From Siphonodentalium dalli (lineage: Eukaryota > Mollusca > Scaphopoda > Gadilida > Siphonodentaliidae), in NCBI GenBank assembly GCA_032622095.1, contig CP136064.1, forward strand, positions 2,172,001 to 2,236,000: DNA of 64,000 bases, in the 5' to 3' direction. The notes under the pieces were generated by a model. It saw only the letters and a program-made list of their open reading frames with translations, searched no databases and had not been told where the DNA came from. Shown here one piece after another: positions 40,291 to 53,187 of this stretch (the first letter of the stretch is position 1; the number at the start of each line of letters is the position of its first letter). The translations under genes and the position numbers were made by a program.

Positions 40291-43200
40291 ATGATGGAGT
40301 ACTGTTGGATATTTTCAATTTGGCGCATGTTTTTCCATACCGCGCCATGTCAAATCTGGCCATATCCGAATCGAGTTGTCATTTACAATGACTACAGAAA
40401 ATAGATATCTTCTTGTTGGAATGCAAAAGTATGTTTAAAGGAACAGATGTAACTCAACTTAAAGGGACATAAGTAACACAGTCACCAACTTTAAGGGGTA
40501 TCTGATTTAGACTGGTTCCATGGTGGAGTACGGTTGGATATTTTCAATTTGGCGCATGTTTCTCCATACCGCGCCATGTCAAATCTGGCCATATCCGAAT
40601 CGGGTTGTCATTTACAATGTCTACAGAAAACAAATATCTTCATGTTGGAATGCAAATGTATGTTTAAAGGAACAGATGTATCTCAACTTAAAGGAACATA
40701 AGTAACACAGTCACCAACTTTAAGGGGTATCTGCTATAGACTGGTTCCATGGTGGAGTACGGTTGGATATTTTCAATTTGGCGCATGTTTCTCCATACCG
40801 CGCCATGTCAAATCTGGCCATATCCGAATCCGGTTGTCATTTACAATGACTGCAGAAAATATATATCTTCATGTTGGAATGCAAATGTATGTTTAAAGGA
40901 ACAGATGTATCTCAACTTAAAGGGACATAACTAACACAGTCACCAACTTTAAGGGGTATCTGCTATAGACTGGTTACATGGTGGAGTACGGTTGGATATT
41001 TTCAATTTTGCGCATGTTTCTCCATACCGCGCCATGTCAAATCTGGCCATATCCGAATCGGGTTGTCATTTACAATGACTGCAGAAAATAAATATCTTCA
41101 TGTTGGAATGCAAAGGTATGTTTAAAGGAACAGATGTATCTCAACTTAAAGGGACATAAGTAACACATTCACCAACTTTAAGGGGTATCTGCTATAGACT
41201 GGTTACATGGTGGAGTACGGTTGGATATTTTCAATTTTGCGCATGTTTCTCCATACCGCGCCATGTCAAATCTGGCCATAACCGAATCGGGTTGTCATTT
41301 ACAATGACTGCAGAAAATAAATATCTTCATGTTGGAATGCAAAGGTATGTTTAAAGGAACAGACGTATCTCAACTTAAAGGGACATAAGTAACACAGTCA
41401 CCAACTTAAAGAGGTGTCTGATTTAGACTGGTTCCATGGTGGAGTACAGTTGGATATTTTCTATTTGGCGCATGTTTCTCCATACCGCGCCATGTCAATT
41501 CTGGCCATATCCGAATCGGGTTGTCATTTACAATGACTACAGAAAATAAATATCTTCATGTTGGAATGCAAATGTATGTTTAAAGGAACAGTTGTATCTC
41601 AACTTAAAGGGACACAAGTAACACAGTCACCAACTTTAAGGGGTGTCTGATATAGACTGGTTCCATGGTGGAGTACGGTTGGATATTTTCAATTTGGCGC
41701 ATGTTTCTCCATACCGCGCCATATCAATTCTGGCCATATCCGAATCGGGTTGTCATTTACAATGACTACAGAAAATAAATATCTTCATGTTGGAATGCAA
41801 ATGTATGTTTAAAGGAACAGATGTATCTCAACTTAAAGGGACATAAGTAACACAGTCACCAACTTTAAGGGGTGTCTGATATAGACTGGTTCCATGGTGG
41901 AGTACGGTTGGATATTTTCTATTTGGCGCATGTTTCTCCATACCGCGCCATGTTAAATCTGGCCATATCCGAATCGGGTTGTCATTTACAATGACTACAG
42001 AAAATAAATATCTTCATGTTGGAATGCAAATGTATGTTTAAAGGAACAGATGTATCTCAACTTAAAGGGACATAAGTAACACAGTCACCAACTTTAAGGG
42101 GTGTCTGCTATAGACTGGTTCCATGGTGGAGTACGGTTGGATATTTTCAATTTGGCGCATGTTTCTCCATACCGCGCCATGTCAATTCTGGCCATATCCG
42201 AATCGGGTTGTCATTTACAATGACTACAGAAAATATATATCTTCATGGTGGAATGCAAATGTATGTTTAAAGGAACAGATGTATCTCAACTTAAAGGGAC
42301 ATAGGTAACACAGTCACCAACTTTAAGGGGTATCTGCTATAGACTGGTTCCATGGTGGAGTACGGTTGGATATTTTCAATTTGGCGCATGTTTCTCCATA
42401 CCGCGCCATGTCAAATCTGGCCATATCCGAATCGGGTTGTCATTTACAATGACTACAGAAAATAAATATCTTCATGTTGGAATGCAAATGTATGTTTAAA
42501 GGAACAGATGTATCTCAACTTAAAGGGACATAAGTAACACAGTCACCAACTTTAAGGGGTGTCTGCTATAGACTGGTTCCATGGTGGAGTACGGTTGGAT
42601 ATTTTCAATTTGGCGCATGTTTCCCCATACCGCGCCATGTCAAATCTGGCCATATCCGAATCGGGTTGTCATTTACAATGACTACAGAAAATAAATATCT
42701 TCATGTTGGAATGCAAATGTATGTTTAAAGGAACAGATGTATCTCAACTTAAAGGGACATAAATAACACAATCACCAACTTTAAGGGGTATCTGCTATAG
42801 ACTGGTTCCATGATGGAGTACTGTTGGATATTTTCAATTTGGCGCATGTTTTTCCATACCGCGCCATGTCAAATCTGGCCATATCCGAATCGAGTTGTCA
42901 TTTACAATGACTACAGAAAATAGATATCTTCTTGTTGGAATGCAAAAGTATGTTTAAAGGAACAGATGTAACTCAACTTAAAGGGACATAAGTAACACAG
43001 TCACCAACTTTAAGGGGTATCTGATTTAGACTGGTTCCATGGTGGAGTACGGTTGGATATTTTCAATTTGGCGCATGTTTCTCCATACCGCGCCATGTCA
43101 AATCTGGCCATATCCGAATCCGGTTGTCATTTACAATGACTGCAGAAAATATATATCTTCATGTTGGAATGCAAATGTATGTTTAAAGGAACAGATGTAT

Positions 43201-46200
43201 CTCAACTTAAAGGGACATAACTAACACAGTCACCAACTTTAAGGGGTATCTGCTATAGACTGGTTACATGGTGGAGTACGGTTGGATATTTTCAATTTTG
43301 CGCATGTTTCTCCATACCGCGCCATGTCAAATCTGGCCATAACCGAATCGGGTTGTCATTTACAATGACTGCAGAAAATAAATATCTTCATGTTGGAATG
43401 CAAAGGTATGTTTAAAGGAACAGACGTATCTCAACTTAAAGGGACATAAGTAACACAGTCACCAACTTAAAGAGGTGTCTGATTTAGACTGGTTCCATGG
43501 TGGAGTACAGTTGGATATTTTCTATTTGGCGCATGTTTCTCCATACCGCGCCATGTCAATTCTGGCCATATCCGAATCGGGTTGTCATTTACAATGACTA
43601 CAGAAAATAAATATCTTCATGTTGGAATGCAAATGTATGTTTAAAGGAACAGTTGTATCTCAACTTAAAGGGACACAAGTAACACAGTCACCAACTTTAA
43701 GGGGTGTCTGATATAGACTGGTTCCATGGTGGAGTACGGTTGGATATTTTCAATTTGGCGCATGTTTCTCCATACCGCGCCATATCAATTCTGGCCATAT
43801 CCGAATCGGGTTGTCATTTACAATGACTACAGAAAATAAATATCTTCATGTTGGAATGCAAATGTATGTTTAAAGGAACAGATGTATCTCAACTTAAAGG
43901 GACATAAGTAACACAGTCACCAACTTTAAGGGGTGTCTGCTATAGACTGGTTCCATGGTGGAGTACGGTTGGATATTTTCAATTTGGCGCATGTTTCTCC
44001 ATACCGCGCCATGTCAAATCTGGCCATATCCGAATCGGGTTGTCATTTACAATGACTACAGAAAATAAATATCTTCATGTTGGAATGCAAATGTATGTTT
44101 AAAGGAACAGATGTATCTCAACTTAAAGGGACATAAATAACACAATCACCAACTTTAAGGGGTATCTGCTATAGACTGGTTCCATGGTGGAGTACTGTTG
44201 GATATTTTCAATTTGGCGCATGTTTTTCCATACCGCGCCATGTCAAATCTGGCCATATCCGAATCGGGTTGTCATTTACAATGACTGCAGAAAATATATA
44301 TCTTCATGGTGGAATGCAAATGTATGTTTAAAGGAACAGATGTATCTCAACTTAAAGGGACATAAGTAACACAGTCACCAACTTTAAGGGGTGTCTGATA
44401 TAGACTGGTTCCATGGTGGAGTACGGTTGGATATTTTCTATTTGGCGCATGTTTCTCCATACCGCGCCATGTCAAATCTGGCCATATCCGAATCGGGTTG
44501 TCATTTACAATGACTACAGAAAATGAATATCTTCATGTTGGAATGCAAATGTATGTTTAAAGGAACAGATGTATCTCAACTTAAAGGGACATAAGTAACA
44601 CAGTCACCAACTTTAAGGGGTGTCTGCTATAGACTGGTTCCATGGTGGAGTACGGTTGGATATTTTCAATTTGGCGCATGTTTCCCCATACCGCGCCATG
44701 TCAAATCTGGCCATATCCGAATCGGGTTGTCATTTACAATGACTACAGAAAATAAATATCTTCATGTTGGAATGCAAATGTATGTTTAAAGGAACAGATG
44801 TATCTCAACTTAAAGGGACATAAATAACACAATCACCAACTTTAAGGGGTATCTGCTATAGACTGGTTCCATGATGGAGTACTGTTGGATATTTTCAATT
44901 TGGCGCATGTTTTTCCATACCGCGCCATGTCAAATCTGGCCATATCCGAATCGAGTTGTCATTTACAATGACTACAGAAAATAGATATCTTCTTGTTGGA
45001 ATGCAAAAGTATGTTTAAAGGAACAGATGTAACTCAACTTAAAGGGACATAAGTAACACAGTCACCAACTTTAAGGGGTATCTGATTTAGACTGGTTCCA
45101 TGGTGGAGTACGGTTGGATATTTTCAATTTGGCGCATGTTTCTCCATACCGCGCCATGTCAAATCTGGCCATATCCGAATCGGGTTGTCATTTACAATGT
45201 CTACAGAAAACAAATATCTTCATGTTGGAATGCAAATGTATGTTTAAAGGAACAGATGTATCTCAACTTAAAGGAACATAAGTAACACAGTCACCAACTT
45301 TAAGGGGTATCTGCTATAGACTGGTTCCATGGTGGAGTACGGTTGGATATTTTCAATTTGGCGCATGTTTCTCCATACCGCGCCATGTCAAATCTGGCCA
45401 TATCCGAATCCGGTTGTCATTTACAATGACTGCAGAAAATATATATCTTCATGTTGGAATGCAAATGTATGTTTAAAGGAACAGATGTATCTCAACTTAA
45501 AGGGACATAACTAACACAGTCACCAACTTTAAGGGGTATCTGCTATAGACTGGTTACATGGTGGAGTACGGTTGGATATTTTCAATTTTGCGCATGTTTC
45601 TCCATACCGCGCCATGTCAAATCTGGCCATATCCGAATCGGGTTGTCATTTACAATGACTGCAGAAAATAAATATCTTCATGTTGGAATGCAAAGGTATG
45701 TTTAAAGGAACAGATGTATCTCAACTTAAAGGGACATAAGTAACACATTCACCAACTTTAAGGGGTATCTGCTATAGACTGGTTACATGGTGGAGTACGG
45801 TTGGATATTTTCAATTTTGCGCATGTTTCTCCATACCGCGCCATGTCAAATCTGGCCATAACCGAATCGGGTTGTCATTTACAATGACTGCAGAAAATAA
45901 ATATCTTCATGTTGGAATGCAAAGGTATGTTTAAAGGAACAGACGTATCTCAACTTAAAGGGACATAAGTAACACAGTCACCAACTTAAAGAGGTGTCTG
46001 ATTTAGACTGGTTCCATGGTGGAGTACAGTTGGATATTTTCTATTTGGCGCATGTTTCTCCATACCGCGCCATGTCAATTCTGGCCATATCCGAATCGGG
46101 TTGTCATTTACAATGACTACAGAAAATAAATATCTTCATGTTGGAATGCAAATGTATGTTTAAAGGAACAGTTGTATCTCAACTTAAAGGGACACAAGTA

Positions 46201-46473
46201 ACACAGTCACCAACTTTAAGGGGTGTCTGATATAGACTGGTTCCATGGTGGAGTACGGTTGGATATTTTCAATTTGGCACATGTTTCTCCATACCGCGCC
46301 ATATCAATTCTGGCCATATCCGAATCGGGTTGTCATTTACAATGACTACAGAAAATAAATATCTTCATGTTGGAATGCAAATGTATGTTTAAAGGAACAG
46401 ATGTATCTCAACTTAAAGGGACATAAGTAACACAGTCACCAACTTTAAGGGGTGTCTGCTATAGACTGGTTCC
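40291..46473. repeat. Three related blocks starting with the CCATGATGG monomer (period 20 monomers, one internally deleted)
   Basis: The rare start CCATGATGGAGTACTG occurs only at 40291, 42810 and 44871. After 40291 come monomers 40520, 40749 (GAATCCGGTT), 40978, 41207 (CATAACCG), 41436 (TACAGTTGG) and 41665 (CCATATCAATTC). The block at 44871 has the same full order (45100, 45329, 45558, 45787, 46016, 46245; shift 4,580 bp = 20 x 229). The block at 42810 keeps 43039, 43268, 43497 and 43726 but lacks the equivalents of 40520 and 40978. This is direct evidence of whole-monomer loss in phase. Confidence 0.9.
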
Positions 46474-46700
46474 ATGGTGGAGTACGGTTGGATATTTTCA
46501 ATTTGGCGCATGTTTCTCCATACCGCGCCATGTCAAATCTGGCCATATCCGAATCGGGTTCATTTACAATGACTACAGAAAATAAATATCTTCATGTTGG
46601 AATGCAAATGTATGTTTAAAGGAACAAATGTATCTCAACTTAAAGGGACATAAATAACACAATCACCAACTTTAAGGGGTATCTGCTATAGACTGGTTCC
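46474..46700. repeat. 227-bp monomer with 2-bp deletion
   Basis: The usual GGGTTGTCATTT is GGGTTCATTT near 46558, a loss of two bases. The change is unique in the window and sits next to the boundary of the +42-monomer duplicate, so it can mark this copy. Confidence 0.85.
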
Positions 46701-49677
46701 ATGGTGGAGTACTGTTGGATATTTTCAATTTGGCGCATGTTTTTCCATACCGCGCCATGTCAAATCTGGCCATATCCGAATCGGGTTGTCATTTACAATG
46801 ACTGCAGAAAATATATATCTTCATGGTGGAATGCAAATGTATGTTTAAAGGAACAGATGTATCTCAACTTAAAGGGACATAAGTAACACAGTCACCAACT
46901 TTAAGGGGTGTCTGATATAGACTGGTTCCATGGTGGAGTACGGTTGGATATTTTCTATTTGGCGCATGTTTCTCCATACCGCGCCATGTCAAATCTGGCC
47001 ATATCCGAATCGGGTTGTCATTTACAATGACTACAGAAAATAAATATCTTCATGTTGGAATGCAAATGTATGTTTAAAGGAACAGATGTATCTCAACTTA
47101 AAGGGACATAAGTAACACAGTCACCAACTTTAAGGGGTGTCTGCTATAGACTGGTTCCATGGTGGAGTACGGTTGGATATTTTCAATTTGGCGCATGTTT
47201 CCCCATATCGCGCCATGTCAAATCTGGCCATATCCGAATCGGGTTGTCATTTACAATGACTACAGAAAATAAATATCTTCATGTTGGAATGCAAATGTAT
47301 GTTTAAAGGAACAGATGTATCTCAACTTAAAGGGACATAAATAACACAATCACCAACTTTAAGGGGTATCTGCTATAGACTGGTTCCATGGTGGAGTACT
47401 GTTGGATATTTTCAATTTGGCGCATGTTTTTCCATACCGCGCCATGTCAAATCTGGCCAGATCCGAATCGGGTTGTCATTTACAATGACTACAGAAAATA
47501 GATATCTTCTTGTTGGAATGCAAATGTATGTTTAAAGGAACAGATGTATCTCAACTTAAAGGGACATAAGTAACACAGTCACCAACTTTAAGGGGTATCT
47601 GATTTAGACTGGTTCCATGGTGGAGTACGGTTGGATATTTTCAATTTGGCGCATGTTTCTCCATACCGCGCCATGTCAAATCTGGCCATATCCGAATCGG
47701 GTTGTCATTTACAATGTCTACAGAAAACAAATATCTTCATGTTGGAATGCAAATGTATGTTTAAAGGAACAGATGTATCTCAACTTAAAGGGACATAAGT
47801 AACACAGTCACCAACTTTAAGGGGTATCTGCTATAGACTGGTTCCATGGTGGAGTACGGTTGGATATTTTCAATTTGGCGCATGTTTCTCCATACCGCGC
47901 CATGTCAAATCTGGCCATATCCGAATCGGGTTGTCATTTACAATGACTACAGAAAATAAAAATCTTCATGTTGGAATGCAAATGTATGTTTAAAGGAACA
48001 GATGTATCTCAACTTAAAGGGACATAAATAACACAATCACCAACTTTAAGGGGTATCTGCTATAGACTGGTTCCATGGTGGAGTACTGTTGGATATTTTC
48101 AATTTGGCGCTTGTTTTTCCATACCGCGCCATGTCAAATCTGGCCATATCCGAATCGGGTTGTCATTTACAATGACTACAGAAAATAGATATCTTCTTGT
48201 TGGAATGCAATAGTATGTTTAAAGGAACAGATGTAACTCAACTTAAAGGGACATAAGTAACACATTCACCAACTTTAAGGGGTATCTGATTTAGACTGGT
48301 TCCATGGTGGAGTACGGTTGGATATTTTCAATTTGGCGCATGTTTCTCCATACCGCGCCATGTCAAATCTGGCCATATCCGAATCGGGTTGTCATTTACA
48401 ATGTCTACAGAAAACAAATATCTTCATGTTGGAATGCAAATGTATGTTTAAAGGAACAGATGTATCTCAACTTAAAGGGACATAAGTAACACAGTCACCA
48501 ACTTTAAGGGGTATCTGCTATAGACTGGTTCCATGGTGGAGTACGGTTGGATATTTTCAATTTGGCGCATGCTTCTCCATACCGCGCCATGTCAAATCTG
48601 GCCATATCCGAATCGGGTTGTCATTTACAATGACTGCAGAAAATATATATCTTCATGTTGGAATGCAAATGTATGTTTAAATGAACAGATGTATCTCAAC
48701 TTAAAGGGACATAACTAACACAGTCACCAACTTTAAGGGGTATCTGCTATAGACTGGTTACATGGTGGAGTACGGTTGGATATTTTCAATTTTGCGCATG
48801 TTTCTCCATACCGCGCCATGTCAAATCTGGCCATATCCGAATCGGGTTGTCATTTACAATGACTGCAGAAAATAAATATCTTCATGTTGGAATGCAAAGG
48901 TATGTTTAAAGGAACAGATGTATCTCAACTTAAAGGGACATAAGTAACACAGTCACCAACTTTAAGGGGTGTCTGATATAGACTGGTTCCATGGTGGAGT
49001 ACAGTTGGATATTTTCAATTTGGCGCATGTTTCTCCATACCGCGCCATATCAAATCTGGCCATATCCGAATCGGGTTGTCATTTACAATGTCTACAGAAA
49101 ACAAATATCTTCATGTTGGAATGCAAATGTATGTTTAAAGGAACAGATGTATCTCAACTTAAAGGAACATAAGTAACACAGTCACCAACTTTAAGGGGTA
49201 TCTGCTATAGACTGGTTCCATGGTGGAGTACGGTTGGATATTTTCAATTTGGCGCATGTTTCTCCATAACGCGCCATGTCAAATCTGGCCATATCCGAAT
49301 CGGGTTGTCATTTACAATGACTGCAGAAAATAAATATCTTCATGTTGGAATGCAAATGTATGTTTAAAGGAACAGATGTATCTCAACTTAAAGGGACATA
49401 AGTAACACAGTCACCAACTTTAAGGGGTGTCTGATATAGACTGGTTCCATGGTGGAGTACGGTTGGATATTTTCAATTTGGCGCATGTTTCTCCATACCG
49501 CGCCATGTCAATTCTGGCCATATCCGAATCGGGTTGTCATTTACAATGACTACAGAAAATAAATATCTTCATGTTGGAATGCAAATGTATGTTTAAAGGA
49601 ACAGATGTATCTCAACTTAAAGGGACATAAGTAACACAGTCACCAACTTTAAGGGGTGTCTGCTATAGACTGGTTCC

Positions 49678-50071
49678 ATGGTGGAGTACGGTTGGATATT
49701 TTCAATTTGGCGCATGTTTCTCCATACCGCGCCATGTCAAATCTGGCCATATCCGAATCGGGTTGTCATTTACAATGACTACAGAAAATAAATATCTTCA
49801 TGTTGGAATGCAAATGTATGTTTAAAGGAACAGATGTATCTCAACTTAAAGGGACATAAATAACACAATCACCAACTTTAAGGGGTATCTGCTATAGCAT
49901 GTCAAATCTGGCCCTATCCGAATCGGGTTGTCATTTACAATGACTGCAGAAAATATATATCTTCATGGTGGAATGCAAATGTATGTTTAAAGGAACAGAT
50001 GTATCTCAACTTAAAGGGACATAAGTAACACAGTCACCAACTTTAAGGGGTATCTGCTATAGACTGGTTCC
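49678..50071. repeat. Monomer pair with a 64-bp internal deletion
   Basis: At 49897/49898 the text jumps from TCTGCTATAG straight to CATGTCAAATC, missing the 64 bases from ACTGG through CCGCGC. The next monomer starts at 50072 where 50136 was expected, which confirms the size. It is the largest internal deletion in the array. Confidence 0.93.
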
Positions 50072-52984
50072 ATGGTGGAGTACGGTTGGATATTTTCAAT
50101 TTGGCGCATGTTTCTCCATACCGCGCCATGTCAAATCTGGCCATATCCGAATCGGGTTGTCATTTACAATGACTACAGAAAATAAATATCTTCATGTTGG
50201 AATGCAAATGTATGTTTAAAGGAACAGATGTATCTCAACTTAACAGGACATGAGTAACACAGTCACCAACTTTAAGGGGTGTCTGCTATAGACTGGTTCC
50301 ATGGTGGAGTACGGTTGGATATTTTCAATTTGGCGCATGTTTCTCCATACCGCGCCATGTCAAATCTGGCCATATCCGAATCGGGTTGTCATTTACAATG
50401 ACTGCAGAAAATAAATATCTTCATGTTGGAATGCAAATGTATGTTTAAAGGAACAGATGTATCTCAACTTAAAGGGACACAAGTAACACAGTCACCAACT
50501 TTAAGGGGTGTCTGATATAGACTGGTTCCATGGTGGAGTACAGGTTGGATATTTTCAATTTGGCGCATGTTTCTCCATACCGCGCCATGTCAATTCTGGC
50601 CATATCCGAATCGGGTTGTCATTTACAATGACTACAGAAAATAAATATCTTCATGTTGGAATGCAAATGTATGTTTAAAGGAACAGATGTATCTCAACTT
50701 AAAGGGACATAAGTAACACAGTCACCAACTTTAAGGGGTGTCTGCTATAGACTGGTTCCATGGTGGAGTACGGTTGGATATTTTCAATTTGGCGCATGTT
50801 TCTCCATACCGCGCCATGTCAAATCTGGCCCTATCCGAATCGGGTTGTCATTTACAATGACTGCAGAAAATATATATCTTCATGGTGGAATGCAAATGTA
50901 TGTTTAAAGGAACAGATGTATCTCAACTTAAAGGGACATAAGTAACACAGTCACCAACTTTAAGGGGTATCTGCTATAGACTGGTTCCATGGTGGAGTAC
51001 GGTTGGATATTTTCAATTTGGCGCATGTTTCTCCATACCGCGCCATGTCAAATCTGGCCATATCCGAATCGGGTTGTCATTTACAATGACTACAGAAAAT
51101 AAATATCTTCATGTTGGAATGCAAATGTATGTTTAAAGGAACAGATGTATCTCAACTTAAAGGGACATAAGTAACACAGTCACCAACTTTAAGGGGTATC
51201 TGCTATAGACTGGTTCCATGGTGGAGTACGGTTGGATATTTTCAATTTGGCGCATGTTTCTCCATACCGCGCCATGTCAAATCTGGCCATATCCGATTCG
51301 GGTTGTCATTTACAATGACTGCAGAAAATATATATCTTCATGGTGGAATGCAAATGTATGTTTAAAGGAACAGATGTATCTCAACTTAAAGGGACATAAG
51401 TAACACAGTCACCAACTTTAAGGGGTATCTGCTATAGACTGGTTCCATGGTGGAGTACGGTTGGATATTTTCAATTTGGCACATGTTTCTCCATACCGCG
51501 CCATGTCAAATCTGGACATATCCGAATCGGGTTGTCATTTACAATGACTACAGAAAATAAATATCTCCATGTTGGAATGCAAATGTATGTTTAAAGGAAC
51601 AGATGTATCTCAACTTAAAGGGACATAAGTAACACAGTCACCAACTTTAAGGGGTATCTGCTATAGACTGGTTCCATGGTGGAGTACGGTTGGATATTTT
51701 CAATTTGGCGCATGTTTCTCCATACCGCGCCATGTCAAATCTGGCCCTATCCGAATCGGGTTGTCATTTACAATGACTGCAGAAAATATATATCTTCATG
51801 GTGGAATGCAAATGTATGTTTAAAGGAACAGATGTTTCTCAACTTAAAGGGACATAAGTAACACAGTCACCAACTTTAAGGGGTATCTGCTATAGACTGG
51901 TTCCATGGTGGAGTACGGTTGGATATTTTCTATTTGGCGCATGTTTCTCCATACCGCGCCATGTCAAATCTGGCCATATCCGAATCGGGTTGTCATTTAC
52001 AATGACAACAGAAAATAAATATCTCCATGTTGGAATGCAAATGTATGTTTAAAGGAACAGATGTATCTCAACTTAAAGGGACATAAGTAACAGTCATCAA
52101 CTTTAAGGGGTATCTGCTATAGACTGGTTCCATGGTGGAGTACGGTTGGATATTTTCAATTTGGCGCATGTTTCTCCATACCGCGCCATGTCAAATCTGG
52201 CCATATCCGAATCGGGTTGTCATTTACAATGACTGCAGAAAATAAATATCTTCATGTTGGAATGCAAATGTATATTTAAAGGAACAGATGTATCTCAACT
52301 TAAAGGGACATAAGTAACACAGTCACCAACTTAAAGGGGTGTTTGCTATAGACTGGTTCCATGGTGGAGTACGGTTGGATATTTTCAATTTGGCGCATGT
52401 TTCTCCATACCACGCCATGTCAAATCTGGCCATATCCGAATCGGGTTGTCATTTACAATGACTACAGAAAATAAATATCTTCAAGTTGGAATGCAAATGT
52501 ATGTTTAAAGGAACAGATGTATCTCAACTTAAAGGGACATAAGTAACACAGTCACCAACTTTAAGGGGTATCTGCTATAGACTGGTTCCATGGTGGAGTA
52601 CGGTTGGATATTTTCAATTTGGCGCATGTTTCTCCATACCGCGCCATGTCAAATCTGGCCATATCCGAATCGGGTTGTCATTTACAATGACTGCAGAAAA
52701 TAAATATCTTCATGTTGGATTGCAAATGTATGTTTAAAGGAACAGATGTATCTCAACTTAAAGGGACACAAGTAACACAGTCACCAACTTTAAGGGGTGT
52801 CTGATATAGACTGGTTCCATGGTGGAGTACGGTTGGATATTTTCAATTTGGCGCATGTTTCTCCATACCGCGCCATGTCAATTCTGGCCATATCCGAATC
52901 GGGTTGTCATTTACAATGACTACAGAAAATAAATATCTTCATGTTGGAATGCAAATGTATGTTTAAAGGAACAGATGTATCTCA

Positions 52985-52990
52985 ACTTAA
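52985..52990. repeat. Left copy of ACTTAA flanking the 3.2-kb insert
   Basis: ACTTAA at monomer offset 166 is the last satellite sequence before the foreign segment. The satellite resumes with the same ACTTAA at 56172. The ambiguity allows a duplication of 4 (TTAA), 5 or 6 bp. Confidence 0.8.
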
Positions 52991-53072
52991 TCCACAGTCG
53001 CCATATTTTCTATTGTTCTCCCTTGCACAATATCCAGCCGATTGCCCACTGGTAACAATAGCTGTGGATTAT
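52988..53072. repeat. Interrupted inverted repeat at the left end of the insert
   Basis: TAATCCACAG (52988-52997) and CTATTGTT (53010-53017), separated by 12 bases, together are the reverse complement of AACAATAGCTGTGGATTA at 53054-53071. This gives a bulged hairpin at the left boundary. TAA belongs to the flanking satellite side, so part of the match may be fortuitous. Confidence 0.55.
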
Positions 53073-53119
53073 TTAAACAATAAGTGTGCATTATTTTAAC
53101 AATAACTGTGGAATATTAA
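53054..53119. repeat. Three-copy 22-bp tandem repeat
   Basis: AACAATA starts at 53054, 53076 and 53098, exactly 22 bp apart. Each is followed by a related TGTGG/CATTA-type tail (AGCTGTGGATTATTT, AGTGTGCATTATTTT, ACTGTGGAATATTAA). It is a short imperfect minisatellite. Confidence 0.8.
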
Positions 53120-53187
53120 AATATTCCCCAGGTATTGTCATAACAATCGCAAGTCATTGTTTGCTGTGTTCTCCACTTGCTGACACA

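Larger units (their letters stand above)
1..52990. repeat. 229-bp satellite DNA array, main block (about 231 monomers, head-to-tail)
   Basis: A 229-bp unit repeats without inversion from the first base. Taking the A of the ATG in CCATGGTGG as offset 0, landmarks in every unit are GGAGTACGGTTGG (5), AATTTGGCGCATG (27), CCATACCGCGCC (44), GGCCATATCCGAATCGGG (67), AATGACTACAG (97), CATGTTGGAATG (121), GGAACAGATG (149), CAACTTAAAGGGAC (164), CACCAACTTTAAGG (192) and CTATAGACTGG (214). From the implied ATG at -3 to the ATG at 52819 there are 231 units once eleven 228-bp monomers, two 1-bp insertions, two 2-bp deletions and one 64-bp deletion are counted. Neighbouring units differ by a limited set of recurrent substitutions. 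The array runs off the left edge. It has the form of a centromeric, pericentromeric or other heterochromatic satellite, but location and function cannot be told from sequence. I do not recognise the family. Confidence 0.98.
48991..52990. repeat. Divergent right edge of the main satellite array
   Basis: Monomers here carry many private changes not seen in the interior: GGCCCTATCC near 49912, 50827 and 51742; TTAACAGGACATGAG near 50241; TACAGGTTGG (+1 bp) near 50529; GGCACATG near 51478; ATCTCCATG near 51564 and 52021; GACAACAG near 52003; AACAGTCATCAAC (-2 bp) near 52089; GTATATTTAAAG near 52269; CCACGCC near 52410; and CAAGTTGG near 52483. Monomers opening with TACTGTTGG, frequent further left, are absent after 48075. 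Rising private variation toward an array edge is the classical expectation when homogenisation is weaker there. Confidence 0.85.

Noticed and set aside
1-52990. 61-codon open frames in about a third of the monomers as a repeated gene family
   Set aside because: Most monomers carry a stop after 37 codons, 229 bp is not a multiple of three, differences do not favour third codon positions on inspection, and the product has no recognisable features. Conservation is explained by satellite homogenisation.
1-52990. CRISPR array
   Set aside because: There are no short repeats with unique spacers. The whole 229 bp is repeated, and the context is eukaryotic.
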